Positions 43,525-52,742 are shown, counted from the first letter of the stretch. The stretch: 64,000 nt of DNA from DAOTWY01 sp003696565 (GCA_034435635.1 DAOTWY010000025.1:1-64000), one strand, 5' to 3'. The notes: generated from the sequence alone by a model not told the origin. Numbers and translations are program-made.

Positions 43525-44847
43525 ATGCTAAACATGTCTAAATGGTTGATGGTATTGGGCTTGTTGATGGTGACCAGCCTCGGCGTTTTTGCCCAGGACG
43601 ATGATTTTATCTATGGGGATTTGCTGCCAGATGCGCCAGAATTGGCGGCACGCGGTGAGTATGGTGTTGGTGTTCGGACGTTGGAACTGGTCAACCCGGA
43701 TCAGATCGACATCAGCAACACACGAAATGACCCCAGTGTGCGTTATGATCGTCCCCTGACAATTGAGGTCTGGTATCCGGCGATTATCCCCGATGACGCA
43801 CAAGAGCTAACTACTTATGAAAGCCAGTTAGGGCGTGCCGACCAGAACAATGTGGAACCGTTCACCTTTTTGGGGCGCGCTTTGCGGGATGCCGAACCAG
43901 ACACATCTGGCGCAGCTTATCCATTGGTTATTGTCTCTCATGGATACCCTGGCAGCCGTTATATGATGACTTACCTAACAGAAAACCTGGCTTCTAAGGG
44001 GTATGTGGTAGTGGCAATAGACCACACCGATTCAACATTTAGCGATACTGGTAATTTCTTTATTACATTGTATAACCGTGCGCTGGATCAAATGTTTGTG
44101 TTAAATGAAATGGCGCGGTTAAATGAAGAAGAAGGCTTTTTAAACGGGTTGGTGAATGCTGATAATACCGCCATCATTGGGTATTCTATGGGTGGATACG
44201 GTGCGTTAAACGCGGCTGGGGCTGGATATAACGCCGTGTTGCAAACCTTCTTGCCTGTTATTGAAAGCCGTATGGCTGGCAACCCAGATTATGAGGCTTC
44301 TATTGATCCACGTATTAAAGCGATTGTGGTTTTTGCCCCCTGGGGTGGGGATTTAAGCGCGTTTGGACGTGCAGGGCAAGGCTTTTGGGATTTAGAAGCC
44401 CTAGCAGGTATTGAGATACCATCCTTCTGGGTTGCGGGTGATTTAGACGATGTAGCGAATTACGAAGCGATCGTGAGCTTGTTTGATAGTGCTGTCAATT
44501 CTGAACGCTATTTGTTAACTTATGCTAACGCGCTGCATAATGTGGCACCGAACCCGCCCCCGCCGGATGTCCGTGATTTCCCTGATTATGAACGGTATTC
44601 TGAACCGGCTTGGGATGAAGCACGCATTAATAACATTAATCAGCATTTTATCACGGCGTTTTTGGGGCAATATCTTTTAGGGCAGGATTATGAGGTGTAT
44701 TTGAACCCTGCTGTAGAGAATGCTAATGATGGCGTGGTTGATCTGGATTCGGATGGCAATCCGACTGAAAATCATACTTATTGGGCTGGCTTTTTACCAC
44801 GTACTGCTGTGGGGATGAGCTTGCGCGTGGAACACGCCGCACCATAA
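43525..44847 (+). CDS. secreted alpha/beta hydrolase (PAF-acetylhydrolase/dienelactone-hydrolase-like)
   Basis: The 440-residue protein has a signal peptide cleaved near VFAQ-DD (~20). It then shows VIVSHGYPGSRYMMTYLTE (oxyanion region), GYSMGGYGALNAAG (nucleophile Ser), SFWVAGDLDD (acid) and ANALHNVAPNP (His). This order resembles the extracellular PAF-AH-like esterases. The frame is open from GTG 43513; ATG 43525 or 43534 are more likely starts. The substrate is unknown. A strong bidirectional terminator follows. Confidence 0.8.
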   Translation: MLNMSKWLMVLGLLMVTSLGVFAQDDDFIYGDLLPDAPELAARGEYGVGVRTLELVNPDQIDISNTRNDPSVRYDRPLTIEVWYPAIIPDDAQELTTYESQLGRADQNNVEPFTFLGRALRDAEPDTSGAAYPLVIVSHGYPGSRYMMTYLTENLASKGYVVVAIDHTDSTFSDTGNFFITLYNRALDQMFVLNEMARLNEEEGFLNGLVNADNTAIIGYSMGGYGALNAAGAGYNAVLQTFLPVIESRMAGNPDYEASIDPRIKAIVVFAPWGGDLSAFGRAGQGFWDLEALAGIEIPSFWVAGDLDDVANYEAIVSLFDSAVNSERYLLTYANALHNVAPNPPPPDVRDFPDYERYSEPAWDEARINNINQHFITAFLGQYLLGQDYEVYLNPAVENANDGVVDLDSDGNPTENHTYWAGFLPRTAVGMSLRVEHAAP

Positions 44848-44867
44848 ACGGGGTTTAAGCATCATGT

Positions 44868-44895
44868 ACAAGAGGGGAATATCTACCCCTCTTGT
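44868..44895. terminator. bidirectional terminator
   Basis: ACAAGAGGGG and CCCCTCTTGT form a perfect 10-bp stem over an 8-nt loop, followed by TTATTTTTC on the plus strand. It separates the convergent hydrolase and Ugp-like operon, touching the stop codon of the latter. Confidence 0.85.
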
Positions 44896-45741
44896 TTATT
44901 TTTCTGCTGAAATTGCGAAGCCGTTCATAAATTGCCGTTGTAATAATAAAAAGACAATCACCGGCGGGATACTGGCGACCACCGCCCCCATCATCATTGG
45001 TCCGTATGATAACGATCCATCAAAGTTGAGCAGTGCCCCTAAACCCACTTGTACGACATCCGCTTGTAACAATTGGGGCCACAAATACATATTCCATACA
45101 TAGACAAATTGAATGACTGCTAATGCGCCGATTGTATTCCAACTGAGTGGAATCAGCACCATGAACAAGAATTGCAGCGGGTTTGCGCCATCAAGCTGTG
45201 CTGCTTCAGAAAGCTCAGTCGGTAAATTAGCAAAATGCTGCCGGAATAAAAAAGCCCCGGTAGCACTGGCTAAAAATGGCACTGTTAAGGACGGTAATTG
45301 TCCCCATCCTAGCTCAGACATTAGCCGGAATAACGCAATGACCATAATCTCTGTAGGCATCATCAGCGTAATTAACACAAATCCGAATACAATCCACTTG
45401 CCTGGAAAGCGGAAATAGACAAACGCCAACCCTGCCAAAAGCGATAACACAGTTTTACCAACTGTGATGATAATCGCTTGCAGCGTGCTATTGAGCATGT
45501 AATCCCCTAAATTGCGGTTGACCATTACGGCTTTTAGGTTCTGCTCAAAAGATGTTCCAAAGGTGAGCTTAAAATTAGTGACTTCGGCGTTGGTTTGAGT
45601 GCTAACCAGAATAGCATATAACAGCGGGAACCCAACTAAAAAGCATGCGATCCATAACAGCACATGCACGCCCCAGCGTTTGGGCAGAATACCGTTTGAG
45701 TTGGTCAATTGAACTTTTGTTTGAGGGATTGCTTGTTCCAT
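44896..45741 (-). CDS. ugpE: UgpE-like ABC transporter permease
   Basis: The 281-residue permease has six helices and the coupling loop SEAAQLDGANPLQFLFMVLIP. It is close in pattern to UgpE of glycerol-3-phosphate importers (LASATGAFLFRQHF, VYVWNMYLWPQLL, PPVIVFLLLQRQFMNG). ATG 45756 and ATG 45741 are both in frame; GGAG is 9 nt before 45741, so I use that. It is the last gene of ugpB-ugpA-ugpE. The substrate is probably sn-glycerol-3-phosphate or a glycerophosphodiester, with a shared ATPase encoded elsewhere. Confidence 0.9.
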   Translation of the reverse strand: MEQAIPQTKVQLTNSNGILPKRWGVHVLLWIACFLVGFPLLYAILVSTQTNAEVTNFKLTFGTSFEQNLKAVMVNRNLGDYMLNSTLQAIIITVGKTVLSLLAGLAFVYFRFPGKWIVFGFVLITLMMPTEIMVIALFRLMSELGWGQLPSLTVPFLASATGAFLFRQHFANLPTELSEAAQLDGANPLQFLFMVLIPLSWNTIGALAVIQFVYVWNMYLWPQLLQADVVQVGLGALLNFDGSLSYGPMMMGAVVASIPPVIVFLLLQRQFMNGFAISAEK

Positions 45742-45745
45742 GACA

Positions 45746-46960
45746 TCACGCTCCATAGTTTACTTGTCTACCGCTGGTGCGGAATTGCCACACCGTAATG
45801 CCAATTACGATGACAAACAATACGACCGATTGTGCAGCGGCACGCCCTAACCATTTATCTTGTTTGGCAGTGATCATAATATTGTAGATGGCGGTTGTGG
45901 TCGCGCCGGTTGGTCCGCCGCGTGTGAGGTAATCAATAGTGCCGTATGTTTCAAAAAAGGCATACGTCAAATTAGTAATAATCAGGAAGAACGTAATGGG
46001 AGAAAGTAACGGAATCACCACATTACGGAAACGCTGCCAACCGTTTGCACCATCGATGGCGGCGGCTTCAATTAAGTCTTTGGGGATTGTTTGTAACCCT
46101 GCAATATAGAATAAGATATTATACCCTAAAACTTTCCATACACTTGCTGCGACGATAATAAACCGTGCAAAATTAGGGCTTTCACTCCATGCCGGAATAC
46201 CGGTGTTTAAGAATGTGGTGGTCAGATGATCGATAACCCCAGCAACAGGATCAAACATCACAAAGAAGATGATCCCCGCCACAGGTGGTGAGATAGCATA
46301 GGGCCAAATCAACAACGTGCGATAGATGCTGGCTCCTTTGACAGGTTGGTATGCCAAATAAGCAATTGCCAATGAGATGATTAAGGCAAAAATCACAATC
46401 AATGCGGATAGCGTCAGGGTGATGATCATGATTTCGCCATAGTCTGCAGTTAGCAGCTCGGTGAAGTTATCCACACACTTAAAGGGGGTGCGTGGTGCGC
46501 CTAAGCGATACCGAAATGTCGCCAATCGGAACGTTTCATAAGCTGGATAGTATAAAAACAATGCCAAGATAATTAACGTTGGTAGCAGTAGTAGAAAAGG
46601 CACCAAAAAATTAGATCGGAACACGCCTCTTGAATCTTGTTTTCCAATCAGGGATGGGCGCATTTTTATATCTGGATGAAAGAAGAGGGAGATGTATTGC
46701 ACCAACCAGATGACAAGTGCTGCACCAAAGAAAAAGAAAAATAACCCTAACAGAAAATCGGTATTGGTGCGTTCGGTTTCAAATGTGCAGGAACGTAGTG
46801 GAGTCATGAATAACCAGGGACCAACTAACCCGGCTGCACCACCTAACATCATACCGTTTATTAAGGAACGGTTGCTCTGCCGAAAAACAAAGCCGAGATA
46901 AGCCCCCCCGATGATCCCCGTGATGATAAAAAATGGAAGCATATTAGCATGAAACACCAT
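45746..46960 (-). CDS. ugpA: UgpA-like ABC transporter permease with N-terminal membrane extension
   Basis: The 404-residue permease has a C-terminal ~290 residues typical of UgpA (coupling loop IEAAAIDGANGWQRFRNVVIP; DYLTRGGPTGATTTAIYNIM; AAAQSVVLFVIVI). It is preceded by ~110 residues with three extra hydrophobic helices and a glycine-rich repeat-like start (GIIGGAYLGF ... GMMLGGAAGLVGP). AAAGGA is 8 nt before the ATG. The extra helices are not in standard UgpA and may be a fused small membrane protein. Confidence 0.9.
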   Translation of the reverse strand: MVFHANMLPFFIITGIIGGAYLGFVFRQSNRSLINGMMLGGAAGLVGPWLFMTPLRSCTFETERTNTDFLLGLFFFFFGAALVIWLVQYISLFFHPDIKMRPSLIGKQDSRGVFRSNFLVPFLLLLPTLIILALFLYYPAYETFRLATFRYRLGAPRTPFKCVDNFTELLTADYGEIMIITLTLSALIVIFALIISLAIAYLAYQPVKGASIYRTLLIWPYAISPPVAGIIFFVMFDPVAGVIDHLTTTFLNTGIPAWSESPNFARFIIVAASVWKVLGYNILFYIAGLQTIPKDLIEAAAIDGANGWQRFRNVVIPLLSPITFFLIITNLTYAFFETYGTIDYLTRGGPTGATTTAIYNIMITAKQDKWLGRAAAQSVVLFVIVIGITVWQFRTSGRQVNYGA

Positions 46961-46986
46961 GACGATTATCCTTTATCTGAGTACAA

Positions 46987-47019
46987 AAATGGGGTGAAGA
47001 AGGCTGCTTCACCCCATTT
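46987..47019 (-). other. perfect 13-bp hairpin between ugpB and ugpA
   Basis: AAATGGGGTGAAG and CTTCACCCCATTT pair perfectly over a 7-nt loop, between the binding-protein stop and the first permease start. It matches the position and geometry of the hairpin at 30880 in the unrelated glucan operon, and would favour high binding-protein levels. Confidence 0.75.
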
Positions 47020-47040
47020 GTGACGTTGTGAGATTCTGAT

Positions 47041-48396
47041 TTATTCGCCGTAGAGTTCGTTGTAGTCACTCAACAGTTGATTGGCTTCTTCATTAGCTGC
47101 GTTCAATGCTTCTACCACGTCCACATCATTCAGCAGAATTTCTTCCACTGCGCTGGTGATGACATCGCGGATGGCGACGAAGTTGCCAATTAACGCGCCT
47201 GCGGTGGCACTGCTGGGTTGAGCTGCTTCCAACTGTGCGCTGGCGACACGGCTGTTGGGGTTTTCTTCGTACCAGCCTTCTTCTTCCAGCAATTCAATGG
47301 CGGCGTTAGTGATGGGTACATAGCCGGTGAACTTGTGCCAATCGGCGGCGTTTTGTGGGTTGCTGAACCAGTTCATGAACATCAGCGCGCCGGTTTCGGT
47401 TTCTTCGTCCAGCCCGTTGTTCAACCACAGGGTTGCCCCGCCGATCAAGTTACCAACGTATTCCACCTCACCGTTGTGTGGCATAAAGCTGGCAACTGCG
47501 GTAAAGCCTGCTTCTTGGCTGTCGTTCGTGATGAGGGTGGTATCAGAGCTGCTGTAAATCAAGAAAGCAACTTGTTGGGCGATGAAGGCATTGTATGTGC
47601 CTGTCCAATCCCGCACGACACCGGTATAGACATAGTAACCGTTATCGTACATGCGCTTCCACCAATCCAGGTAGGCGACAGCGGCATCACTGTTGATGAA
47701 TACCTCAGTAGCACGGGCTTCACGACCGTTGCCGTTATTTGCCAGGTCTGCCCCTTGTTGCGCCATTGATTGTTCAAAGAACCATGAATGATTGGGCCAA
47801 GTGATGCAGGCTTCTGGCGCGCTTTCCATCGCCATGATGACTTCACAAGCAGCTTCTAGTTCTTGCCAGGTGGCGGGGATTTCCTCAATACCGGCGGCTT
47901 CTAGGATGTCCATGTTGGTGAACATGATCGCGCTGGAGGTGTTCCAGGGCATGGAAGTAAATTCACCGTCTAGGGTGTAATAATTGGCAGCCGCGGAAAT
48001 CACATCATCCAGAATGACAGGCACGCCGTTGATTTCGGTACGCCCGGCAATAGCAGCTTCAACAGATTTAAACAACGGTTCGCCGCTGTCGGTGACGGCA
48101 TCACGGGCTTCTTGGGTAGCGGCTTCAAAGAAGTGGGTAATCGCTGGCGGGTTGCCTTGCTCTGCTGCCAATAAGGTGGCATCAAAGGCTTCGTTGTAGC
48201 TACCATAGCCTTCAATAATAACGTTATATTCCGGGTAAAGTTCGTTGAATTCAGCGGCGCGTTCACGTGCCCAATCCAAGCGACCATCTGTAAACGCGAT
48301 CCACACAACAATGTCGGTGGCTTCATCGTCTTGGGCTGCTGCTGGAATAACCATTACCAACAGTGCCAATATTAACATCAAAAATAGCTTGCGCAT
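47041..48396 (-). CDS. ugpB: UgpB-like extracellular solute-binding protein
   Basis: The 451-residue protein has a signal peptide (MRKLFLMLILALLVMVIPAAAQ, cut near 22) and a family 1 solute-binding core. Segments VGNLIGGATLWLNNG, AADWHKFTGYVPITNAA and WYEENPN closely follow UgpB, the glycerol-3-phosphate-binding protein. AAAGGAG is 8 nt before the ATG. It is first in the ugpBAE operon and separated from the permeases by a perfect hairpin. Ligand assignment rests on pattern similarity. Confidence 0.9.
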   Translation of the reverse strand: MRKLFLMLILALLVMVIPAAAQDDEATDIVVWIAFTDGRLDWARERAAEFNELYPEYNVIIEGYGSYNEAFDATLLAAEQGNPPAITHFFEAATQEARDAVTDSGEPLFKSVEAAIAGRTEINGVPVILDDVISAAANYYTLDGEFTSMPWNTSSAIMFTNMDILEAAGIEEIPATWQELEAACEVIMAMESAPEACITWPNHSWFFEQSMAQQGADLANNGNGREARATEVFINSDAAVAYLDWWKRMYDNGYYVYTGVVRDWTGTYNAFIAQQVAFLIYSSSDTTLITNDSQEAGFTAVASFMPHNGEVEYVGNLIGGATLWLNNGLDEETETGALMFMNWFSNPQNAADWHKFTGYVPITNAAIELLEEEGWYEENPNSRVASAQLEAAQPSSATAGALIGNFVAIRDVITSAVEEILLNDVDVVEALNAANEEANQLLSDYNELYGE

Positions 48397-48581
48397 TTTT
48401 AAATCTCCTTTATTTCAAATGCCCTAACGAGGATATCTAATTTATTTTAAGCGACAGGGCGAACTCGTTTAAGATTACTTAATTTCTTGCCATAGTAGCA
48501 AGGTGTAATTGTTATAACATTATGACTGCTAAAGCGGTTTTATTTCTCATAATTTACTCATAATTCTTGCTTGAATTTTTA

Positions 48582-48597
48582 TTTAGACTAATCTAAA
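48582..48597. promoter_or_regulatory. DtxR/IdeR-like palindrome before feoA
   Basis: TTTAGA-CTAA-TCTAAA is a perfect palindrome, close to the TTAG...CTAA pattern bound by DtxR-family iron or manganese repressors. It is 43 bp before feoA. A partial second box (TTTAGTTGAGAATAA) follows. Iron-dependent repression of the Feo operon is the expected role. Confidence 0.6.
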
Positions 48598-48639
48598 ATT
48601 TAGTTGAGAATAATCAAAATAAATCATGGGGTTTATTGA

Positions 48640-48885
48640 ATGAATACCCAAACGTTAGACCAGCTACAAATTGGACAAAAAGCCGTTGTCAAACGGTTAT
48701 CTGTTGATGGGATTAACCGTCGCCGATTGATGGACTTAGGCATTTTACCAGGCACACAACTCCAAGCAGAAATGCGCAGCCCATTGGGTGACCCAGTGGC
48801 ATATCGAGTACGTGGAGCGTTGATCGCCCTGCGTCGTGAACAAGCCCAGCAGATTGAAATTGACTTAATAGAAGGAGAGGAATAA
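48640..48885 (+). CDS. feoA: ferrous iron transport accessory protein FeoA
   Basis: The 81-residue SH3-like protein has the FeoA pattern: LQIGQKAVVKRLSVDGINRRRLMDLGILPGTQL and VAYRVRGALIALRREQAQQIEI. It helps FeoB, probably at the cytoplasmic face. It starts a feoA-feoB operon with 3 bp to the next gene. Confidence 0.94.
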   Translation: MNTQTLDQLQIGQKAVVKRLSVDGINRRRLMDLGILPGTQLQAEMRSPLGDPVAYRVRGALIALRREQAQQIEIDLIEGEE

Positions 48886-48888
48886 CCC

Positions 48889-49701
48889 ATGACTGCCGTT
48901 ACCGCCACCTGCGAAACATGCCCAGCATATAATGCTGCTGCGCTCAAAAAATTAGGCGTTCAGGTAGAAGCTGCTGATTACATTATCGCTTTAGCAGGTA
49001 ACCCCAATACAGGTAAAAGTACTGTTTTTAATGCGCTGACTGGTTTACGTCAACACGTTGGGAACTGGGCAGGTAAAACTGTTTCCCGTGCAGAGGGGGC
49101 TTTCCGTTTCAATGATAAAAAATATAAAGTGATTGATTTACCTGGCACATATTCTTTGCTTTCTACGAGTGTCGATGAAGAGATTGCACGTGATTTCATC
49201 TTATTTGGTCAGCCTTCTGTGACGGTTGTGGTGGTGGATGCTACCCGCTTGGAACGTAACCTGAACTTGGCACTGCAAATTTTACAGATCACAGATCGGG
49301 TGGTGGTTGCACTGAACTTAATGGATGAGGCGGAACGGCATGGTATCCAGATTGATGTGCGCCATCTTTCTCGCAAATTAGGTGTGCCTGTTGTGCCGAT
49401 GGTCGCCCGTAAAATGCAAGGTGTGCCGGAGCTGCTCCAGGCGATTGAACAAGTTGCGACGGGGGCATATGTCACCCGCCCATATCGTATTCGGCAATAC
49501 GATGAACGATTAGAGCAAGCCGTTCAAACCTTAGTGGAGGCGATTCATGCCGAATATCCAGATTTACCCAATGCTCGCTGGGTTGCGCTGCGCTTATTAG
49601 ATGGTGATGCCAGTATTGAGCAAGCAATCCGCGAAGGACGTTTGGGAGATTTGACCCGTAATAATGAACCAGGTGTGATTGCATTGGAGGCGGTTTCCTG
49701 A
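48889..49701 (+). CDS. feoB: FeoB N-terminal GTPase protein (split FeoB)
   Basis: The 270-residue G protein has G1 GNPNTGKST, G3 DLPGTYSL and G4 NLMDEA, and ends after the helical GDI domain. An N-terminal CETCP motif (residues ~8-12) precedes it. FeoB is normally a single chain; here the GTPase and membrane parts are separate genes joined by TGATG (1-bp overlap), which suggests termination-reinitiation. Both parts look intact, so the split seems genuine rather than decay. Confidence 0.93.
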   Translation: MTAVTATCETCPAYNAAALKKLGVQVEAADYIIALAGNPNTGKSTVFNALTGLRQHVGNWAGKTVSRAEGAFRFNDKKYKVIDLPGTYSLLSTSVDEEIARDFILFGQPSVTVVVVDATRLERNLNLALQILQITDRVVVALNLMDEAERHGIQIDVRHLSRKLGVPVVPMVARKMQGVPELLQAIEQVATGAYVTRPYRIRQYDERLEQAVQTLVEAIHAEYPDLPNARWVALRLLDGDASIEQAIREGRLGDLTRNNEPGVIALEAVS

Positions 49702-51101
49702 TGTCTACGATTTTGGATACAGCAAAACGATTACGCGCGGAGCTTGGGGCGGATTATCATGATTTGTTGATCGAAGCAATTTATACCGATGCTGCGCAAA
49801 TTGCCGATAGTTGTGTGTCTCATGATACCAAAAAAGCGCGCCTGACATTCGATAAAATGCTGGATCGCATCCTAACACACCCTATTGGGGGGTTTGTGGC
49901 GATGGGTATCATGTTCTTCATTGTGTTTTGGATCACCATTGTTGGCTCCAATATTCCTTCTCAAATGTTGGCGGATTTTCTGCTAGGGGCGGTGTATAAT
50001 ACGCTACACGAGTTTGCTGCTGCGCTATCGACACCAGCTTGGATTACCGGGTTTTTTATTGATGGGGTCTATTTAGCGACGGCATGGGTGGTCTCTGTGA
50101 TGCTGCCGCCGATGGCGATTTTCTTCCCCTTATTTACCTTATTAGAAGATTTTGGATATTTACCACGTGTAGCATTTAACTTGGATCGACTGTTTGCCAA
50201 AGCGGGTGCGCATGGCAAGCAATCCCTTTCTATGATGATGGGCTTTGGGTGCAACGCGGCAGGGGTGGTTGCCACGCGCATTATTGATAGCCCACGTGAA
50301 CGGTTGATTGCCATTATCACCAACAACTTCAGCATTTGTAATGGGCGGTGGCCCACGTTGATTTTAATTGGCACGCTGTTTATTGGTAATACTGCACCGC
50401 CGGCATTGGCGAGCCTAGTTGCCGCATTGAGTGTGGTTGCGGTGGCGGTTTTAGGCATTGTCATGAGCTTGATTGTCTCTTGGGGGCTATCCCGCACTTG
50501 GCTTAAGGGTGAGGCTTCCGTTTTTAGTTTGGAATTACCGCCGTATCGCCCGCCACAGGTGATGAAAACTTTGTATACTTCTTTAATTGACCGTACATTG
50601 ATTGTGCTTTCACGTGCTGTGGTGATGGCAGCCCCAGCTGGCGCGGTTATTTGGCTGACGAGCAATATTATCATTGGGGATACAAGCATTGCCGGGCACA
50701 TGGTGAATTTCCTGAATCCGGTAGGGCTGCTGTTAGGGTTGAATGGGGTGATTTTAGTGGCGTATATCGTTGCTATTCCCGCGAATGAAATCATCATCCC
50801 TACTATCCTGATGTTGACACTGACCCTAGGTCAAAATATTGCTGGTGCGCAATCTGGTGTGATGCTAGAACTTGGGGATGCAGAAGTTTATACCGTGTTG
50901 ACACAAGTAGGCGGGTGGACGTTATTAACTGGCGTGAATCTAATGCTGTTCAGCTTGTTGCACAACCCATGCAGCACCACGATCCTGACCATCTGGAATG
51001 AGACCAAAAGCCTTAAATGGACAGCCGTAGCAACCTTTTTGCCTCTTGCTATGGGCATCATCGTGACCTTCAGCGTAAATTTACTGGTACACATATTTTA
51101 A
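49701..51101 (+). CDS. feoB: FeoB membrane permease protein (split FeoB)
   Basis: The 466-residue protein covers the rest of FeoB: a helical linker (LRAELGADYHDLLIEA), the LDRILTHPIGG entry to the membrane domain, two Gate domains (LPPMAIFFPLFTLLEDFGYLPRVAF with GFGCNAAGV; IPANEIIIPTILML) and 8-10 membrane helices. It imports Fe(II), with energy or gating from the separate GTPase protein. A terminator follows. Confidence 0.93.
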   Translation: MSTILDTAKRLRAELGADYHDLLIEAIYTDAAQIADSCVSHDTKKARLTFDKMLDRILTHPIGGFVAMGIMFFIVFWITIVGSNIPSQMLADFLLGAVYNTLHEFAAALSTPAWITGFFIDGVYLATAWVVSVMLPPMAIFFPLFTLLEDFGYLPRVAFNLDRLFAKAGAHGKQSLSMMMGFGCNAAGVVATRIIDSPRERLIAIITNNFSICNGRWPTLILIGTLFIGNTAPPALASLVAALSVVAVAVLGIVMSLIVSWGLSRTWLKGEASVFSLELPPYRPPQVMKTLYTSLIDRTLIVLSRAVVMAAPAGAVIWLTSNIIIGDTSIAGHMVNFLNPVGLLLGLNGVILVAYIVAIPANEIIIPTILMLTLTLGQNIAGAQSGVMLELGDAEVYTVLTQVGGWTLLTGVNLMLFSLLHNPCSTTILTIWNETKSLKWTAVATFLPLAMGIIVTFSVNLLVHIF

Positions 51102-51128
51102 GTAATGCGATGGGATCAAGATCATTCA

Positions 51129-51160
51129 GGGGCGAATCGGTGTTGTTCGCCCCTTTTTTG
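51129..51160 (+). terminator. Rho-independent terminator of the feo operon
   Basis: GGGGCGAA and TTCGCCCC form a perfect 8-bp stem over a 9-nt loop, followed by six T. It lies between feoB and the convergent methyltransferase gene. Confidence 0.9.
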
Positions 51161-51171
51161 TTTTCTTGATG

Positions 51172-51966
51172 TTAATTAACGATAAGCCGCCCCACTAATA
51201 CTGCTGGAATTTGTGATAAATGCCGCCAAGATAAAGCACGATTATCCTCTTGCCCTGGGGGGTAAGCTGCTTCTTCAATGCCATTGAGAACTAGCCCTGC
51301 TTGGAAAGCCTCCCCCAATAATTGATGCAACGGGCGATGATAATAATAATGCGGATTGGGTTCATCAATTGCACCCAATGCTTTCATCGGTGGGATATGT
51401 AAATATTTGTTGATTTTCATACCCCGGGTATGAATTAATTGCCCATTACTGTCTTCCATTTCAGCATAAAAAATTGGATTGTTGGAGTTAAATGCTGGAT
51501 GTGCTGTCGCAAACACAAATCGCCCCTCAGGTCGAAGCATCTGCCGTGCAGCAAGAAATAGTGGGGCAATATCGGGAATATCCATTAATGCCATTGTGCA
51601 AACAATTGCATCAAATTGACCCAATGCCACCAATGCGACTTGGTCTGTAGCATCCACTACACGATAATCAATAGGATGCCCAGATTGTTGCCCACGTGCT
51701 TTTGCCCGTTCAATTAATTCAGCACTAAAATCAACGGCAGTGACGATAGCCCCAAGTGCTGCTAATCGCCGCGCCATCACACCGTTACCACAGGCGACAT
51801 CTAATACACGCTCACCGAATTTTAACTCTAACAATCTTTCAATGGGTGGTGCAACCAATGTGCGATGAAAACGATTCCCTTCATCACCATGCAGCGAATC
51901 CCAAAACGCAGCTTTTGCGTTCCACATCTGTTTGCTTTCTGCGTTCAACGTTTGTTTGTCTTGCAT
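51172..51966 (-). CDS. class I SAM-dependent methyltransferase
   Basis: The 264-residue protein has motif I LDVACGNGVMARRL, the acidic end of strand 2 (VTAVDFS), motif II (VVDATDQ) and IVCTMALMDIPD, as in the Methyltransf_11/25 group. It transfers methyl from SAM; the acceptor is unknown. It is divergent from another methyltransferase gene. AAAGG is upstream of the ATG. Confidence 0.88.
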   Translation of the reverse strand: MQDKQTLNAESKQMWNAKAAFWDSLHGDEGNRFHRTLVAPPIERLLELKFGERVLDVACGNGVMARRLAALGAIVTAVDFSAELIERAKARGQQSGHPIDYRVVDATDQVALVALGQFDAIVCTMALMDIPDIAPLFLAARQMLRPEGRFVFATAHPAFNSNNPIFYAEMEDSNGQLIHTRGMKINKYLHIPPMKALGAIDEPNPHYYYHRPLHQLLGEAFQAGLVLNGIEEAAYPPGQEDNRALSWRHLSQIPAVLVGRLIVN

Positions 51967-52077
51967 CGAGTTTTTTCCTTTCTTTGACTGGGGGGGCGGT
52001 ATTATACGGAATTAGTCAAATTTATCAAGTATCATTTAGAATTAGAACAGTTTTTAATGGTTCAAAAAGGAGATTTT

Positions 52078-52734
52078 ATGATGCAAACGCAATGGACAGC
52101 AGTTGATAATTTTTTTAATAATTTACTTGTAGGTGATGATCCTATTTTAGAAGCAGCGTTGAAAGATAGCGAAGCGGCGGGGTTACCCGCTATTCATGTT
52201 GCGCCAAACCAGGGGAAATTCCTTATGCTGCTTGCACAAATTCAGCAAGCACGGTCTATTTTGGAGATTGGCACACTGGGCGGTTATAGCACGATCTGGC
52301 TGGGGCGCGGTATGGCGGCGGATGGGCATATCACCACGCTGGAAGTCAGCACCAAACATGCAGAAGTCGCTCGCTCGAATCTGGCACGGGCTGGCTTAGC
52401 GGATCGTGTGACGGTACACGTTGGCGTAGCGTTGGAAATACTCCCGACCCTTCAACAGCCGTTTGATATGATTTTTATTGATGCGGATAAACCCAATAAC
52501 CCACATTATTGGGAATGGGCGTTAAAACTCTCTCGTCCGGGGACATTAATTATTGTGGATAATGTGGTGCGGCATGGTGCGGTGGTTAATGCGGATTCAG
52601 ATGATCCTAACGTGCTAGGCACGCGCAAATTAGCCGAACTTGTCGCCACAGAATCACGTGTTACGGCAACTGTTATTCAAACTGTGGGCAGCAAAGGATA
52701 TGATGGGTTTTTGATGGCGCGGGTGCTGGAATAA
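52078..52734 (+). CDS. O-methyltransferase (COMT-like family)
   Basis: The 218-residue SAM-dependent enzyme has EIGTLGGYSTIWLGRGM (SAM loop), TLEVSTKHAEVARSNLARAGL, IFIDADKPNNPHYWEW (metal-binding Asp/Asn) and IIVDNVVRHGAV. It resembles bacterial metal-dependent catechol-type O-methyltransferases. The frame opens at 52057, but AGGAG lies 5 nt before ATG 52078 (8 nt before ATG 52081), so one of these is the start. Confidence 0.9.
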   Translation: MMQTQWTAVDNFFNNLLVGDDPILEAALKDSEAAGLPAIHVAPNQGKFLMLLAQIQQARSILEIGTLGGYSTIWLGRGMAADGHITTLEVSTKHAEVARSNLARAGLADRVTVHVGVALEILPTLQQPFDMIFIDADKPNNPHYWEWALKLSRPGTLIIVDNVVRHGAVVNADSDDPNVLGTRKLAELVATESRVTATVIQTVGSKGYDGFLMARVLE

Positions 52735-52742
52735 TGCAAAAA

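Noticed and set aside
47218..47769. 183-codon open frame on the plus strand
   Set aside because: It is antisense to ugpB, which has clear motifs, a signal peptide and a ribosome-binding site. The plus frame has no recognisable fold and follows from codon bias of the real gene.
49690..49710. Frameshift or sequencing error breaking a single feoB
   Set aside because: The TGATG junction with an immediate ATG and a linker-located break fits a natural two-gene arrangement better. It cannot be fully excluded without reads.
50069..50797. 242-codon open frame on the minus strand
   Set aside because: It lies opposite the FeoB membrane gene, whose conserved Gate motifs are intact. The minus frame has no ribosome-binding site and a low-complexity composition.
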